NCBI GenBank assembly: GCA_000469685.2
Contig: LS997565.1
Coordinates: 27,710,645-27,774,644, forward strand
DNA: 64,000 nt
Reading direction: 5' to 3'
Source of the DNA: Haemonchus contortus
Taxonomy: Eukaryota > Nematoda > Chromadorea > Rhabditida > Trichostrongylidae
Shown here: piece by piece, positions 11,901 to 24,500 of the stretch
Layout of the letters: each line of letters begins with the position of its first letter
How positions within the stretch are numbered: the first letter of the stretch is position 1
The notes under the pieces: generated by a model
Told to the model about the DNA's origin: nothing
What the model saw: the letters and a program-made list of their open reading frames with translations, nothing else
The model's database searches: none
Position numbers and translations under genes: made by a program

Positions 11901-14900
11901 GTCAGAGGTCTATCATCCACTTCGTTTGTGTGTACCTTTTCCAGCATTTACTCAACGCGGTTAGATAGGCTTGTTGGTAGAGCCCGCTTTTATGTCCTAG
12001 AGCGATGATGCATGATATGTAGAGCAAAAGTAGCATACAAAGAGCGAAACCCCACAAACGGGTTTGAATCCTATTCGAGGCCAAAGCTTTGCCCATAGCT
12101 CTCCAGCCTTAGACCACTTTGGCGTCGCGTACTGGCACTTTTACGGAGAGCACTCAGAACGAAAAATACCAAGTTAAACAGGGTGCCCAATTATAACCTC
12201 ACCTTTGCTCAGGGCGGAAGTGACACAGGTAAGCTCCAGGGATCGAAGCGTGAATCGACTGTAGCCTTTTCGGGCAATTGCTAAAAAATTCGTGTGAGTG
12301 GATAAAACCACAGACTTGTACATTGGCAAATCACTGTACAGGCCAATTATGCATTCAAAACACTACTGGAATTCTAACGTCTGACTAGAAGGTGAAGGTC
12401 GTGATGTGGCAAGTGGCGCAATTTATACACGCATGGTCACGGGTTCGAATCCCGGATCGATATCCGCCTAGACCAACCAACCCTTCCATCCCTCTGGGGT
12501 CGATAACTATTATCAGACTCGTCTGGGAGGATAAAAGCACTGGCTTGTACTTCGGCTGGCCACAACAAGTATTGTATAGGGCCATAAGCATTCACACAAT
12601 TCTAGATGGGAGTCGAATGCGAGGGCGCATTCCATAAACGGGACTAATTAATGCCAAAGTCGTTATCTTCGATTCATAGACCTGTTGTGTTTAAATAAAT
12701 ACTGATCTCTGTGGTGTCGTTTGCAACCCTGGCTCGATCTTGGCGCTTATAAAGAAGTCAGAATGAAGAAAGCAACCGCTAGAGGGAAATGGGATCTAGT
12801 TGAAGTTACAGCATAGTTCCAACGTGAAATTGAGATAAAGCCAATACACTTCACTCACTTCCCACTCAATGGTTGCTTCTTAGGATGGACAAATCCTAAA
12901 AGAATGATGTTGGTAGCTAAAGGTCTGCTAGGAGGGATCAACTGCCAACAAAACAGTTGTACTGCTGAGATTCAGATCAATAGCTACATCGGCATTTTAA
13001 CACAACTGCAGTGATTTCTTCAGTCCAGTTTTATATTAAGTTCTATAAATCAGCAAGATGTTCTACAGAGTGCCTCATAATTATGGGCACCTATTCACTG
13101 CAGTATATTTCGAGGTCAGGGGAGAAGAGAGGCCATTTTGCAGTACTAATAAAGTCGGACAGTCGGCGTCGCCACCACTCATCACGCTTGGCTCTATGGC
13201 GTCGACTGTCCTGTACAGTAGAAGGCGTCAGTTTGACTGCGCATCGAAAATAACGTGAAAGGTAACCAAGAAAGGGGGCCACATATTGAAAAGTGCGGGG
13301 AAGTTTCATATAGGCTCTCTACGGTTAAGCTGCCAGCAGCGTCGGATGGTGTGGTGGATAGCGATGTGGACTTCGAGGAAGGACGACTGGGATGGGTTGA
13401 TGGTTCGGAAGCTGCGGGCTTCGCCGTTTTTTGCATTTTATGCTGCCACCTCCAGATTGGCTCCATATTGCACCAGGACCAAAGCAAGTGCCTGGCTGGT
13501 CATGGTCGTGACCAGGACCACCCAGGCACGTAACCTCTACAAGCCGTTGGAATTTCTTGTGTGACGCACTATCAGTGATCAGTGGAGGAGCTTCCAGGCT
13601 TCACACTCCCAGGAGTATAAAAGTGGTCCCCTTAAATTCACACTAAATAAGTGTTGTAATGGGGGGTCCGAACCCTATAATATGGTTCCTATTTGATGGA
13701 AGCTGTCCTCGACCTCGTTCGTCAATGCAAAGACAACGGGATTCCCCGATTCCGACCTTCCTCTGGGCGTCCATCACGGACTCCTGTGGGAGAACCAATC
13801 AGACTCTCATTCAATTCGTCTTCTTGCTGAAGCATCCATGAGCATAAGGCTTGATATAAAAAGCTGTCAGCCCTGAATGATATCATTCTAGCGCCGGATC
13901 ACTAGATTATGACTAGATGAAGGGTTTCGGCGATACCCGTTCCCAACCTACGATCCCCTAACTTCGCGTCCGTATGAAGGGCTGGCAGGACACGAACAAG
14001 AAGGACATTGCTGAAGTCAAGGTGACTGCAGAACATGAGTGACTGGATCGTGAGGAGAGAGAAAAATGGAGATGACCAGCCAGAACTGTGGACAAAAACC
14101 CTTTAACGGCGCGAGATCAACGCTAGGGTAGAAAACGGTGAAATCATCGGAATTAGATGAGCCTTTCATCAGTTTTGAAGGAATTCGGACGGGATAAAAC
14201 AACAATCAAATCATTACTGTCTCGGAGGTAGGAACGGAGGACTTGGAGTGTTGAGCGTGGAAGCTCCTTCACTGATCACTGATAGTGCGTCACACAACAA
14301 ACTCTATTGGCTTCTAGAGGTTATGTGCCTGGGTGGTCCTGGTCACGACCATGACCAGTCAGGCACTTGTTTTGGTCCTGGTGCAATATGGAGCCAATCT
14401 GGAGGTGGCAGCATATAATGCAAAAGCGGAAAAGCCCGGAGATTCCGAACCACCAACCCATCCTAGTCGTCGTTCTTCGAAGTCCACATCGCTATCCAGC
14501 ACACCATCCGACGCTGCTGGCAGCTTAACCGTGGAGAGCCTATATGAAACTTCCCCGCACTTTTCAACATGTGGCCCCCCTTTCTTGGTTACCTTTCCCG
14601 TTATTTTCGATGCGCAGTCAACTGACGCCTTCTACTGTACGGACAGCCGACGCCATGAATGAAACAAACGACGCTTAGTGGGTAGAAACGGCGATTTCTG
14701 ACAAAAGGGGTAGAGCAGTCTTGCTGAGAGAACTGCGTGCTGTTTTAGAGAACGAGGCCGGGTAATGCTCCAGCCCCTCAGTTTGCTTTTCACGTTCGCG
14801 TCCTTGTTTTCGCCCCGGCACCGACGAAACCAACTGTGTCTTACCATTGCCCCTGACCCTCAATAAATATCATCTTGCTGCTCTTATACTAACATTTTTC

Positions 14901-17900
14901 TACCGGAGATTACGCTTTCGATGTTTCTATCCGAGCGCGATCGTTTCCACTGTTGAGGATGGCTTTTTCGCGAAAATTTTCTCGACAGATACAGTGAAGG
15001 GATACATGTTCTCACCGTAGTGAATCAGCAACCTTCTGCATTATTGAACCTACACTGTCTGGTGGGATCAGTGTGAAATTGCATCCCTGCATGCAATAGG
15101 AGTGACAATGACGCTTCTGCTTGATAATCTGGCTCATTGACAGCTTTGTAGTCATGCTTGGTTGCCTGATTTCTAAGGGATCACCCAAGGTTATTATCTA
15201 CTAGCAAAGAGACTACTCGAATGGTCCTGTCTGAGGGAAACTGGCTCCTTTTTCGTTTGTCTATGATTGACTTTGCCTCTCTGTATCGTTTGACTGCCTT
15301 CCAAGGGGTCATTCTCAAACCATTAGTTATTTTATCATGCCCTTCCACCTCTCGAATGCGTGTGATTGCAAGTGATATCAAATGAAGCTTGACCATCCTA
15401 ATGACATTAGGTGCCTTACCTCTGCAAATAAGTGCAGATTGCAGAACTTACTTGCGCAACTAATTAACGGCGAATGTAGTAAATTATCAAACTTCATCCG
15501 TCTCAGAAGTCTCTGAACTCGCCCGTGAATCGCCCATAACTTCGAGACACTCTTCACTCGGTGCAAACGAACAACGACAAAAAAAAAACAAGAGAACTAT
15601 TTGCATAGTATTAGAGCGAAAACGTCCGGGTTTTTTGTAGGGTTGTTGAAGCAGATACGATAATCTTCCCGTCGGAATTCGATTTTCTTCCTTCACAGGC
15701 TGCTGCATGCCGTTTCAGTACAAGGTATCAGACCTGGTCCATAAGCCCCGCTTTGGGTTTCGCCTCTTCCCTTTAGTTCAGTATTACAAAGGCCCGTTTT
15801 CGATATGCAGCCTCACATTGCTTACCATTTAGAATCGTGTACAAGCAAGTATATGGTCCACATGACTTCTGAGACAACTCGCTATTATATAACTCGATCT
15901 CTGCTAAATTGTGCGAGCACTATCTAGTAAGTACAGCCTGTCGCCCCGCACTTTATAATCTTATTTTATGCGGCGCTTCCACGATTCAAGTTGGCCTGAG
16001 TGAAGGCGAAACCTCCTCTTTGTAGGAGAGTAAGGGGAGGAATTCTTCGGTAAACCGTTTTTATTGCTATTCGAGGGTGAGTGAGCGGGAGTCATTTAGT
16101 GAAGGCATAAGACTGTTATTCAGAAAAATCCAAAAAGTCCCGTAACAAATACCACCTTTGCCATTGCTACACATAACCAAGTGCGTTTTGTCCTTGTAAC
16201 AAATGAAAGCTTATGAACTTCTTGTGTTGACTTTCAATTTGATGAAAAAACAAGGTGCTGGACAAGGTGCTGAGTGACCAAGAAAGTCTATGTGCTCAGG
16301 TACCCAATGGTTCAGTGGCATCGTTTGTTCCCCCGAACTGTTCAGAGCAGTGTCAAGTGGAGAAGAAGGTGCTTCAAAATACTGTGACTGAACAGGTAAT
16401 GGCTCTATTTTCATAGGCGCCAGTATAAAAACTTCACTGATTTGCTCCAATTTCATTATTGTCACCTCTCAGGGTCTCTTCTGGTGATCGCTCGATACTC
16501 CGAGAATATCGGGAAGAGGTGTTAGTCGAACCCAATATAGACGAACCAGCAGCTACGCACGCTCTCGCGCGCTAGGGGCTCTAGCCATGAGAGACGGAGC
16601 CGCATGAGCTGATTTTCATTATAGACCTTTATCGGATTTATGAGTTTTCCGCTCAAACCTCGCTTCCTGTGGACGGAGTCTAGTCCTGCCACCCACCATA
16701 AGTGTTCCCATCCTGTCGCCTGTACTCCTACCAAGTTTTGAACTTTCTAGGTCCATGGGGACGGGGGTTATGAATTTCCGCACAAACCCCGCCCCTTGTG
16801 GGCGGAGTCTGGTTCTGCCACCCACCCTTGAGTTTTGCCTCCATGACGCCTGTACCCCTACCAAGTTTGAACTTCCTAGGTCCATGAAGACATGAGTTAT
16901 GAATTTTCGCCCAAACCCCGCCCATTGTGGGCGGAGTCCGGTCTTGCCACCCACCATAAGTTTTGCCACCATGGCGCCTGTACCACTACCAAGTTTGAAC
17001 TTTCTAATTCCATGAAGACATGAGTTATGAATTTCCGCTCAAACCTCGCCTCCTGTGGACGGAGTCTAGTCCTGCCACCCACCATAAGTGTTCCCATCCT
17101 GTCGCCTGTACTCCTACCACGTTTGAACTCTCTAGGTCTATGGGGACAGGAGTTATGAGTTTTTCGCACAAACCCCGCCCCTTGTGGGCGGAGTCTGGTT
17201 CTACCACCCATCATAAGTCTCCCCATCGTGGTTTCTATACTCCTACCAAGTTTGAACTTTCTAGGTCCATTGGGACAGAATTATGAATTTTTACCCAAAC
17301 CCCGCCCCTTGTGGGCGGAGTCTGGTTCTGCCACCCACCATAAGTGTTCCCATCCTGTCGCCTGTACTCCTACCAAGTTTGAACTTTCTAGGTCCATGGG
17401 GACGGGGGTTATGAATTTCCGCACAAACCCCGCCCCTTGTGGGCGGAGTCTGGTTCTGCCACCCACCTTGAGTTTTGCCTCCATGACGCCTGTACCCCTA
17501 CCAAGTTTGAACTTTCTAGGTCCATGAAGACATGAGTTATGAATTTTTACCCAAACCCCGCCCCTTGTGGGCGGAGTCTGGTTCTGCCACCCACCATAGG
17601 TGTTCCCATCCTGTCGCCCGCACTCCTACCAAGTTTGAACTTTCTAGGTCCATGGGGACGGGAGTTATGAATTTCCGCGCAAACCCCGCCCCTTGTGGGC
17701 GGAGTCTGGTTCTGCCACCCACCATAGGTGTTCCTATCCTGTCGCCTGTACTCCTACCAAGTTTGAACTTTCTAGGTCCATGGGGACGGGAGTTATGAAT
17801 TTCCGCGCAAACCCCGCCCCTTGTGGGCGGAGTCTGGTTCTGCCACCCACCATAGGTGTTCCTATCCTGTCGCCTGTACTCCTACCAAGTTTGAACTTTC

Positions 17901-18540
17901 TCGGTCCATGGGGACGGGAGTTATGAATTTCCGCACAGACCCCGCCCCTTGTGGGCGGAGTCTGGTTCTGCCACCCATCATGAGTTTTGCCTCCATGACG
18001 CCTGTACTCCTACCCAAATTTGAACTCTCTACGTCCATGGGAACCGGAATTATGGATTTTCGTATATAAATGTAAGAAGGCATGTGAGCTTCGAGGCACG
18101 CTCCGCCCATTGTGGGCGGGTCTCCGCTGACGTCATTTATGCTGGAGACACCTCCGACAATGCTCCTCCCAAATCAACTTTTTCCTGCTCTGTTGGCTTT
18201 CTCCAAACCAAGTTATAAATGTATTCATAAAACATTGCATTTTTGGAGAACGCCCCGCCCATCGGGGGTGGGTCTCCCCAGTTCGATCTAACTTACCAAT
18301 GCGCACCTCAAGCCACCTTTAAACCCCAATTTTGAGGCCGTCTTGTGGCTGAATGTGAAATCATGGTCCTCAGTCCAGCTCATTTCGATGCACGCCACGC
18401 CCACTGTGGGCGGGGCTTCGCCAAGGTGATGTGTGTTTTATACTTCTCGAGACCTGGCCCACCCATCCCACACTTGACCCGGTCTCTCCAGACAGATCTA
18501 AAGGAGCTAGGGAATTTCGTGACAGACATACAGACAGAAC

Positions 18541-18575
<35 letters not shown>

Positions 18576-21500
18576 GAAGCGCTTTATAGTAAGTAGGATG
18601 AGAGAAGTAATAGCTGTTGTATGATAATTCATTGTGTTCATATAAGGTAGTTTGGACGCGAAAGTCAGATAGTGATAAGTCTGTGATCTCACGACCAGTA
18701 TTCTGTAAAAAGCGAACACGTCCCTTTCAAGACGAGTAATCATGTAATTACGCAATCGTGGCGCCTGACCAGCGCGCTGTGCTGGTTCTGGTGATAAGCT
18801 AGCCTATGGAATGACGGTGTCTGCTGCCGTGATAGGTCGATCATCTCGAAAGGCGAATCCCGGAGGTCTCTTTCTGTTGACTGTCGAACTCAGGTCTGAG
18901 CGACACGTAAAAGTGCGAATATCTCTGATGATAGTGTTCCTCCTCCTTTGTTCTCGATCGAGTCTTTTAAGAGTGTTAGCGGATCTCTCCACATGTTCAT
19001 TCAAATGTGAATGATATTGCGGTGAGATATTGTGTTGCAATCCGTGATTCGCACAGAACCTTTCGAATCCGTCCAGGAATAATAGTGTCCCGTTGTCGAA
19101 AGTAGTTTTCTCCGCCTCTTGCGAGAGACAAACAATCTTCTCCTCAGCAGCGCAGTTGTGGCGTCTGTCGTAGGGCCGTGGAGTCGATAATCTCCGGCCA
19201 TCCTAAAAAGACATCGAAAATTACCAAGAATAATTTTTTATAGTGCGCCTGCATGATCGACGCGCTTTCGAGTCCGGGACGCACCGGGTCAAGACCAGGG
19301 CGGTAAGGTGATCTTGACGGAACTTAGCGACTGTCGAGCATATGATGTAGTGTCAAACAGCGTTATCAATATCTTGATCGAATTTGGTCATTATATATAG
19401 CATCCACCGCGAGAACGCTTCAGGATGAATGTAGGAGCAGATCGACTTCGGATTTGTAATCTTCGTCGGCAACGCTTCTCAGAGGTGGTAGCAGACGTGC
19501 TGAAGGATTCCAATGTCATTCCTCCCCTTTCTTCATTCGCGGTGATCGATAGTGCTTCAACTGCATTGATAAATGTGCGTTTGATGTTCTCAGCTGCAGT
19601 AATGGTGCTGATGGAGCATCTTTTTTTCAAAGCAGAGTATAAAGATAATAATGCTTTTGCTAGAATTATCGAAGTTGTATACCAGATGTGTCGTTGCCAA
19701 TCTCGGAAAGAGGAGGGAGAAATAAAGAGAATAAAAAGACCAGGGACTTGTAGTCAATGGGAAGCATGAACTCACCTCCATGAGGCATCTCTTAGAATTT
19801 TGACTCCCAGCTGGTCGTAGTGAGCGATAGACTGGTTCGGGTAGTGAGGAGTGAAAAGAGGATCTGAAGTTTTCATTGATTTTACTTAGTTGAAACTGTC
19901 ATTGCCTCTCAGTTGAGTTTCACAGGCTTCGCATTTCTTTGTAAAACTACCGCAGTAACTTACATCCCTAGAAAAGAATGGAGTTGTGAGATGCCTTATG
20001 AGAATAGCATCGTGGTAATTGCTTTAGTTTTGTTTTTTTAAATTAGACCGTCTTCCTGCCTGTCGGTGATACATCCAAGATAGTGGATTGGAGTGTACGC
20101 AAAGAGCACTTTACATGCGTACGTGGTGTCCGCTCTCAGCAGTTCTTTGGGGAGCGGTGTGAAGGGCTCCCCTGTGCTCAATTGCTGTGTGTCCCGTAAA
20201 GAAGACGTCGCCCAGAGATGGCTGCAGTCGATTTGATACCTAAGGATAGCCTGTTGTATTGATGTAATCTTTTATGAGTGTTTATTGCCAACAACTCGAG
20301 TGCCAACAACGACAACAACATTAGTTGGAGCGTTCGTTGCTTAATTCCGACCTGAACATATGCGTTAGCAAAATCGATGCGAGGAAATGATTGTTCGCCA
20401 CTAAGAGTCCTAAAGAAATCGTCGGGCAGAAGGGTCGAATTGAAGCTGTAAATGCAATTACGGTGTTCTATAAATACAAGCTGACCTCCTGGGGCGCCGT
20501 GAGCAGTGAGCCATGGAGACTGCAGCTGCGGTTTGCCCATGGATAACGATGCCGACTTACAGATGATGAAGATATCTGCTGCACTACCCACTCGTGAGAC
20601 TTGTGCGCAAGCGCAATAATGTTGTGGTCTCGAGTCTCAGAGTCTTCCCTGTGGCCTTCTCTGTGACAATCGGAGCGTTTTTGTCGTCGATGCGAGCAGA
20701 ATCGCCCGAAATGCATTGCTCTTTAGATCCAACATGGAGTAACATACGAATCGAATTTCGCATTCGATGTCGGCCAGAAGGAGCTATTTCCATTTTCGTA
20801 CCTGCTTCAAATTGGTGATACGCTTACATTCGTGCGTGAGTGACCAGGAGGAACACTTCGGATCAGCCTCGATAATATATAGCGATTTTAGGCGAATGCA
20901 GGCGTCAGAAGATCTTGAAGTGCAGGCGATTTAAGGGGTGGGGCATAGGATTTTTACGAAGTTTAGGCGCTTGAATCAGTTTTCGTCGTACTCCGTCAGC
21001 CTCAACTTAGCCTGTTCGCGGTTGGCACCTTGAGCGCAAGTGACGAATTCGGTCGTTGAAATCCTTAGTTAGCTCCATGCAGGTGTAGCGACGACTGAAT
21101 AACGACTGCTGTGGTTGAACTCTTTGTACTCCTTCTTACTTTTCCTTTTCAAAAAGTTAATCGGTCCGAGCAGGCCCATCAAAGTTGGAACGGCTCCTTT
21201 GAATGTGATATGTTTGGGTCTCAGATAGAATAATATATAGTATAATATGTATTATAGTTGGAGTAGTATAAGCTACTGCATTCGGCTTGTGAAGGAAGAG
21301 TTGTGCTCGAGCTGTCTCGTCGAGTACCTTAGCGTCTACGGTCCAGATGTTTGATGTCGTTCGTGCCGTGCACAGAAGTAAAGTCTGCGTCGGGGTCATG
21401 GCTGACTTCGATTCGTCATGCGAGCTGGTCGAAACATCGTCCCAATGCCTCCACGGTCGATTTTGGTATCTATTGCTGAGCGGCTCCTATGACAGCTTCT

Positions 21501-24500
21501 ATGTGGGTCATCAAGACATGCTGGAACTGCCACTCCGTCATTGCTGCCACACTCCCGATTGCCACTGTTATGTCCGTAGGCCGCTGGTAATCGGTCGACA
21601 CTGAGAGAGTATTGGGGAGATCTATTCGTCGAACCCAATACAGACCAATTTATGAGAGAACCGTTAACTCATAAATTTCTGGGTTTATATACCTCGACCC
21701 TTTATTGGGATTATATACCTTGAGCATGAAAGTCAGATAAGCGACCATAATCTTAGCAATCCGTAGATATCTGACAACATTGATTCTGTAGCGAAGAAAA
21801 CCATGCGTGCTTGGCAAATGTGCTAAGGGATTGAGCTGTAACGAATAAGGCTTCGTCAATGAGAAACGCGACCAAGCCAAGCCTGGTCCCTTTATTTTTA
21901 AATAGACTGCAGAAGAGTGATGTCCTCACATCGTATAGCATACCTCTGATAACGTTTGTTTTAGAATGGAGAATTGAGCAGTCTTCGGAGCGAGCTGGAT
22001 CGCATGCAATCCGTCGACATGCGTAAGGACATCCGTATTTCAGAGCTCATCAAGGAGCTTGAAGCAACAAAATGTCGAGTAGAAGCACTGGAAGGTAAAT
22101 AGTTTTCGAAAAGAAGTACGAACAAAGACAGTGTCTCTGCATCTACTGCCATCACATAAGATCTGATCTTTTGATTACTCAATACTACAACACCCTTGTG
22201 TTTCCTATTCAATTTTCATGCGCTTCCGGGGCAGATGTGTCTTTATAAGTATTTTCAATACTAACCTGTAGCATACAGTGATTCATAGTCAGAAATTGTT
22301 CGTTGTTTCTCAGGACTGCTCAAGTCGCTTAATAACATTGGCTTTGCCCATCATCTACTGGAAGAATTTCTCTGATTTGACATATGACATTGTCCTAGCA
22401 AATGATGGTCTAGCAAGGGCTGATAGAGACTTAAAACGGGTGAACTCCTACCCTGTCATGATAGCCGGTTTTAAGCGGGTCAGCATGACTGCGATTTATT
22501 GCACATATATCGATTCATACAGGGCCCGTTCGCATTATAAACAACCTCTTGAATCATACTTTTGACAAAGAATCCTAAGAGATACAGTTTTCCACCATTC
22601 AAGTGTATTGGGCATAGTTTTCAGAAGCAAGACGATAAAACAAAAAATGGTGATGAAATATCTTTGACGTGATCTAGCCTGTACTAATCCTTTCGTACTT
22701 TCAAATTTTATTTTTATTTATTTATTTTATTCAGCAATACGTTGTAAAAGACAACGTTACAAACATCTAACAAAAAAACAATACCAGCAACACTAGGGAC
22801 TTAACTTATAAACTTGATTAGAAATAGAATTATGGTACCAGCTCTGCCTTCCTTACGAGTTTTGTATGAGTTTTGCTATTGAGCGTTTGCAGGACGCCCG
22901 AGAACCTGAGAAGCGTTGGATTTTCTTGAATGCGGGTGAGAAAGACCCTCTGACAGTGAAAAAATGGCGCCTGATGGTGGTTTCAGGTCTGGCAAAAGAT
23001 AATTTGAGCTGACCGCCCCTGCTGATAGATGGAATAAGGCTGAAAAACTGAGAAATATCAAGCGCGGATTCCTCGCTGAGCAGATAATGAATCATACATG
23101 AGTCAAAGAAAGTCTGGACTGAAGAGAGGGAGGATCATAACACTTGTTCCGTATTTCGGCCTTAGGTATTCTTGAATAAAGAAATCCACCGCGACGAATC
23201 AGGATTTTTCTGGTGAAATTATTTTAGACTTTCTCGATCAAATCAATGTATTTCTTTTTATGCGGGCAGAATACCACGGTCCCATTCTCCACTAATGGAC
23301 TGATGTAAGTTTTGTAAGCCGAGATAAGTGTTCTAGGGTCCTTGGTTGTCAAAGCTTTGAAGATATGATAGGTTCTACGGTACGCCTTTTTGCAGATTAG
23401 GTTACAATGAGACGAGAGGTCAAGCTTATCATTGTATAGGAATCCTGAGTCCTTAACTTCATTAACCTTAGAAATCTCCTTAGTATCAATGAAGTAAACG
23501 GACGAGCCAGGAGGACCCAAGTGCATATGACAGGATTTTGTATAGGACAGAGAACTTGCCCATCTGTGGACGACTGTATGAGACTGTTGACGGAAGACTG
23601 TAGGGAATGGGCATCCAGAGGAGAGTCAATAACTTTGTAAGCTACACTGTGAGTCGTGGTTGCGTATGGGTGCGCATGCGATTTGATGTGTTTATAACAT
23701 AAATGATGTCATTTTCTCTTCAAGTTGCAAATTCTCTCCCAACTTTCGATGATTTGAAATGACGAATGCAAAGGTTCTGTTTGACATTATTAACCCAAGA
23801 TTCGACTTGTAAAAAATGATTAGGCAGTAGATCCTATGAAGGCTTAGGGGATTTTGCCTAGTGCCTAGTGCCTTGAAAGCTTCATAAGCCTTGACGCTGG
23901 ATGCCTGATTTTGATGCTTAACAACTAATTGAGCTCATTGTTTATTGTTTTTTCACAGCTTCAAAAAATCAGTGTTCGGGGGAACATATAATAAAAGGCA
24001 GAAACGTTTGAAGACTAAGAATATAGGCTGAGTGTCAAGTCATCAGGAAGCAAATGAAAATTAACTCCGAGAAAATGGAAGAAAACGCAAAGGTGTAGGT
24101 AAATGCAAGAGGGGGGCTAGCTTTCTCACTATTGAAGCTTATCTTCGTGCATGTTGAACAGCCTTTTAGAGCTGTGCAGGAATCATATGAGCGGTGTTCG
24201 ACCACTACAACAAAACGCGGAGGTCAATGTGCTTGCAAACGCCGAAAGATCTGAAGAGGGTACGTTGTCGCTAATTGGTTCCGTTTACAAATTGCCTGTA
24301 TTTTTTCTTCGTGCCAGAAAAAACGGTTTCTTCTAGTAAGTTCAAAATGAACGAGGTGAAGCACTCGTCCTCCATTACCACACAGACTCTTCTAAATTTT
24401 AAACATATAATCATAATCATATATACATAATCATATCTCTCTGAATTTAAGGAAGCGTTCGGCAAGACGACATAGCTAATGGTTCTCTGAATGATCATAT

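Noticed and set aside
13255..13564. Two overlapping + strand open frames that resemble proteins
   Set aside because: They lie in the left arm of a foldback repeat and the mirrored arm gives the same text on the other strand; not a host gene.
15181..15708. Minus-strand frames of 60-73 codons in gene A intron 2
   Set aside because: Basic and Ser-rich text but no recognised motif, no convincing splice links and no poly(A) context; kept as unassigned.
16522..18110. Many overlapping open frames on both strands with repeated protein text
   Set aside because: The frames follow the 128-bp unit and its palindrome; copies with indels shift frame without any sign of constraint.
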